Assembly: GCA_030666985.1 (NCBI GenBank)
Contig: DAOUWT010000164.1
Coordinates: 1-6,317 of the forward strand
Source of the DNA: Chloroflexota bacterium
Lineage (GTDB): Bacteria > Chloroflexota > Anaerolineae > Anaerolineales > UBA11858
Reading direction: 5' to 3'
Length of the DNA: 6,317 nucleotides
Under the pieces are notes generated by a model, which had not been told where the DNA came from, did not search any database, and was given only the letters and a program-made list of their open reading frames with translations. Shown in pieces: positions 5,873-6,317 of this stretch (the stretch's first letter is position 1; each line of letters begins with the position of its first letter). The position numbers and the translations under genes are program-made.

Positions 5873-6192
5873 TTAGTTATCTTTATATTTCGACCCATAT
5901 ATGAGGGGTACAAAATGATATGCGTCGGTGGAGGGGCGCTGATAATCTGTTTCTTCACGTTCTGGTAACTCAACTGTGTCTGGGGTTAGGTCTTGGTAGG
6001 GGATCATGGTTAGGAGATGAGAGATGCAGTTGAGGCGGGCATGTTTTTTTACGCTTGCTTGTACCAAGCAACAGGGACATTCACTAATATTTGTGTAAGC
6101 CAACATGGCTTCTTTGGCTTTGGGGTATTTTCCCCCGCGGGCGCGTGAGTCCCAACCCCTTGGGGTGTGTTTCCACACCTTGCGGGGGGGTT
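5873..6192 (-). pseudogene. C-terminal remnant of a second PPK2
   Basis: The sequence encodes only the lid and C-terminal part of a PPK2-family kinase. It aligns without gaps to the intact neighbour from residue P170 onward (here PPRKVWKHTP...). Conserved points include YPKAKEAMLAYTNI against YSKAKDSMMAHTNI, and then ARLNCISHLL and IPYQDLTPD. The match is strong up to about 6130 and weaker but colinear to about 6190. Upstream of that no frame resembles PPK2, so the P-loop, Walker B and nucleotide site (about 165 residues) are missing. The segment APWYVV of the neighbour is CPCCLV here, also a sign of decay. The frame has no internal stop and stays open to an ATG at 6289, which would fuse unrelated residues to the remnant. 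Sequence divergence from the neighbour argues against a recent tandem duplication. A catalytically active product is very unlikely. Confidence 0.8.
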
Positions 6193-6195
6193 GGG
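6151..6195. repeat. Stem-loop at the truncation end of the PPK2 remnant
   Basis: Outer arms CCCAACCCC (6151-6159) and GGGGTTGGG (6187-6195) are perfect 9-bp complements. Inner arms GGTGTG (6164-6169) and CACACC (6174-6179) close a TTTC loop. The structure sits at the point where similarity to PPK2 fades and just before the possible plus-strand gene. It has no T-tract on either side. Confidence 0.55.
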
Positions 6196-6209
6196 TGGGG
6201 GCTATCAAC

Positions 6210-6317
6210 TTGGCCAGCAAAACGGCCCGCCAGCAGGGCAGGCGCTCACTTATAGCACTGCCGGTAATCGGCTTTTGCGCCGCCACCACGGCCGGTTTCC
6301 TGTGGCTCTACCTGGGG
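6210..6317 (+). CDS. Possible 5' end of a membrane-anchored protein (partial)
   Basis: A plus-strand frame runs open to the window edge. If it starts at the TTG at 6210-6212 it reads ASKTARQQGRRSLIALPV and then a hydrophobic run with GFCAATTAGFLWLYLG. That is the classic shape of a short basic N-terminus followed by a transmembrane or signal-anchor segment. A G-rich sequence (GGGTGGGGG, 6192-6200) lies about 9 bp upstream and could act as a ribosome binding site. The codons favour G/C in third position. Alternative starts are GTG at 6195 and ATG at 6105, but the latter would place the N-terminus antisense to conserved PPK2 sequence. The opposite strand is also open here, so the call is tentative. 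No function can be assigned from 36 residues. Confidence 0.35.
   Translation, partial: MASKTARQQGRRSLIALPVIGFCAATTAGFLWLYLG

Noticed and set aside
4932..6192. Recent tandem duplication of ppk2
   Set aside because: The remnant and the intact copy align colinearly but differ at many residues, so they are diverged paralogues rather than a fresh duplicate.

Overview
The window reads as a chromosomal stretch of an environmental bacterium, most likely Chloroflexota (Anaerolineae-like). This is an inference from three things: the overall look of the PPK1 and MttB-family proteins, the mixed moderate GC, and intergenic regions filled with degenerate short-period repeats. No rRNA, tRNA or marker gene fixes the taxonomy.

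Layout. Every confident gene is on the minus strand, so transcription runs from high to low coordinates. In that order: a truncated PPK2-type polyphosphate kinase remnant (about 6192-5873); an intact PPK2 (5753-4932); a full-length PPK1 (4656-2518); a solo MttB-family methyltransferase without pyrrolysine (2415-964); and a small antitoxin/MazF-PemK toxin pair (683-112) joined by an ATGA overlap. At the right edge a plus-strand reading frame may begin near 6210. It encodes a basic stretch followed by a membrane-like hydrophobic segment, and it faces away from the PPK2 remnant.

Function. PPK1 makes polyphosphate from ATP. PPK2 typically runs the reverse way, using polyphosphate to phosphorylate nucleotides. 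Together they form a polyphosphate storage and nucleotide-charging pair, with a second PPK2 lost beside them. The MttB-family protein probably demethylates a quaternary amine to a corrinoid protein encoded elsewhere. The toxin-antitoxin pair is a compact two-gene operon with its own likely promoter.

Intergenic DNA. This is the most unusual part. Most gaps hold a different degenerate array with a period of roughly 7-10 bp, and these arrays sit against or inside the stop codon of the upstream gene. The stop codons of ppk1 (GCG TGA) and ppk2 (GAT TAG) are themselves made of repeat units. Two copies of one composite element (CGTGAAA-type plus GCGTGAT-type heptamers) lie in inverted orientation and flank the ppk1-ppk2 block. 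Several perfect small hairpins occur between the toxin-antitoxin pair and the methyltransferase, and between ppk1 and ppk2. I see no CRISPR array, no insertion-sequence transposase, and no clear new multi-gene system.
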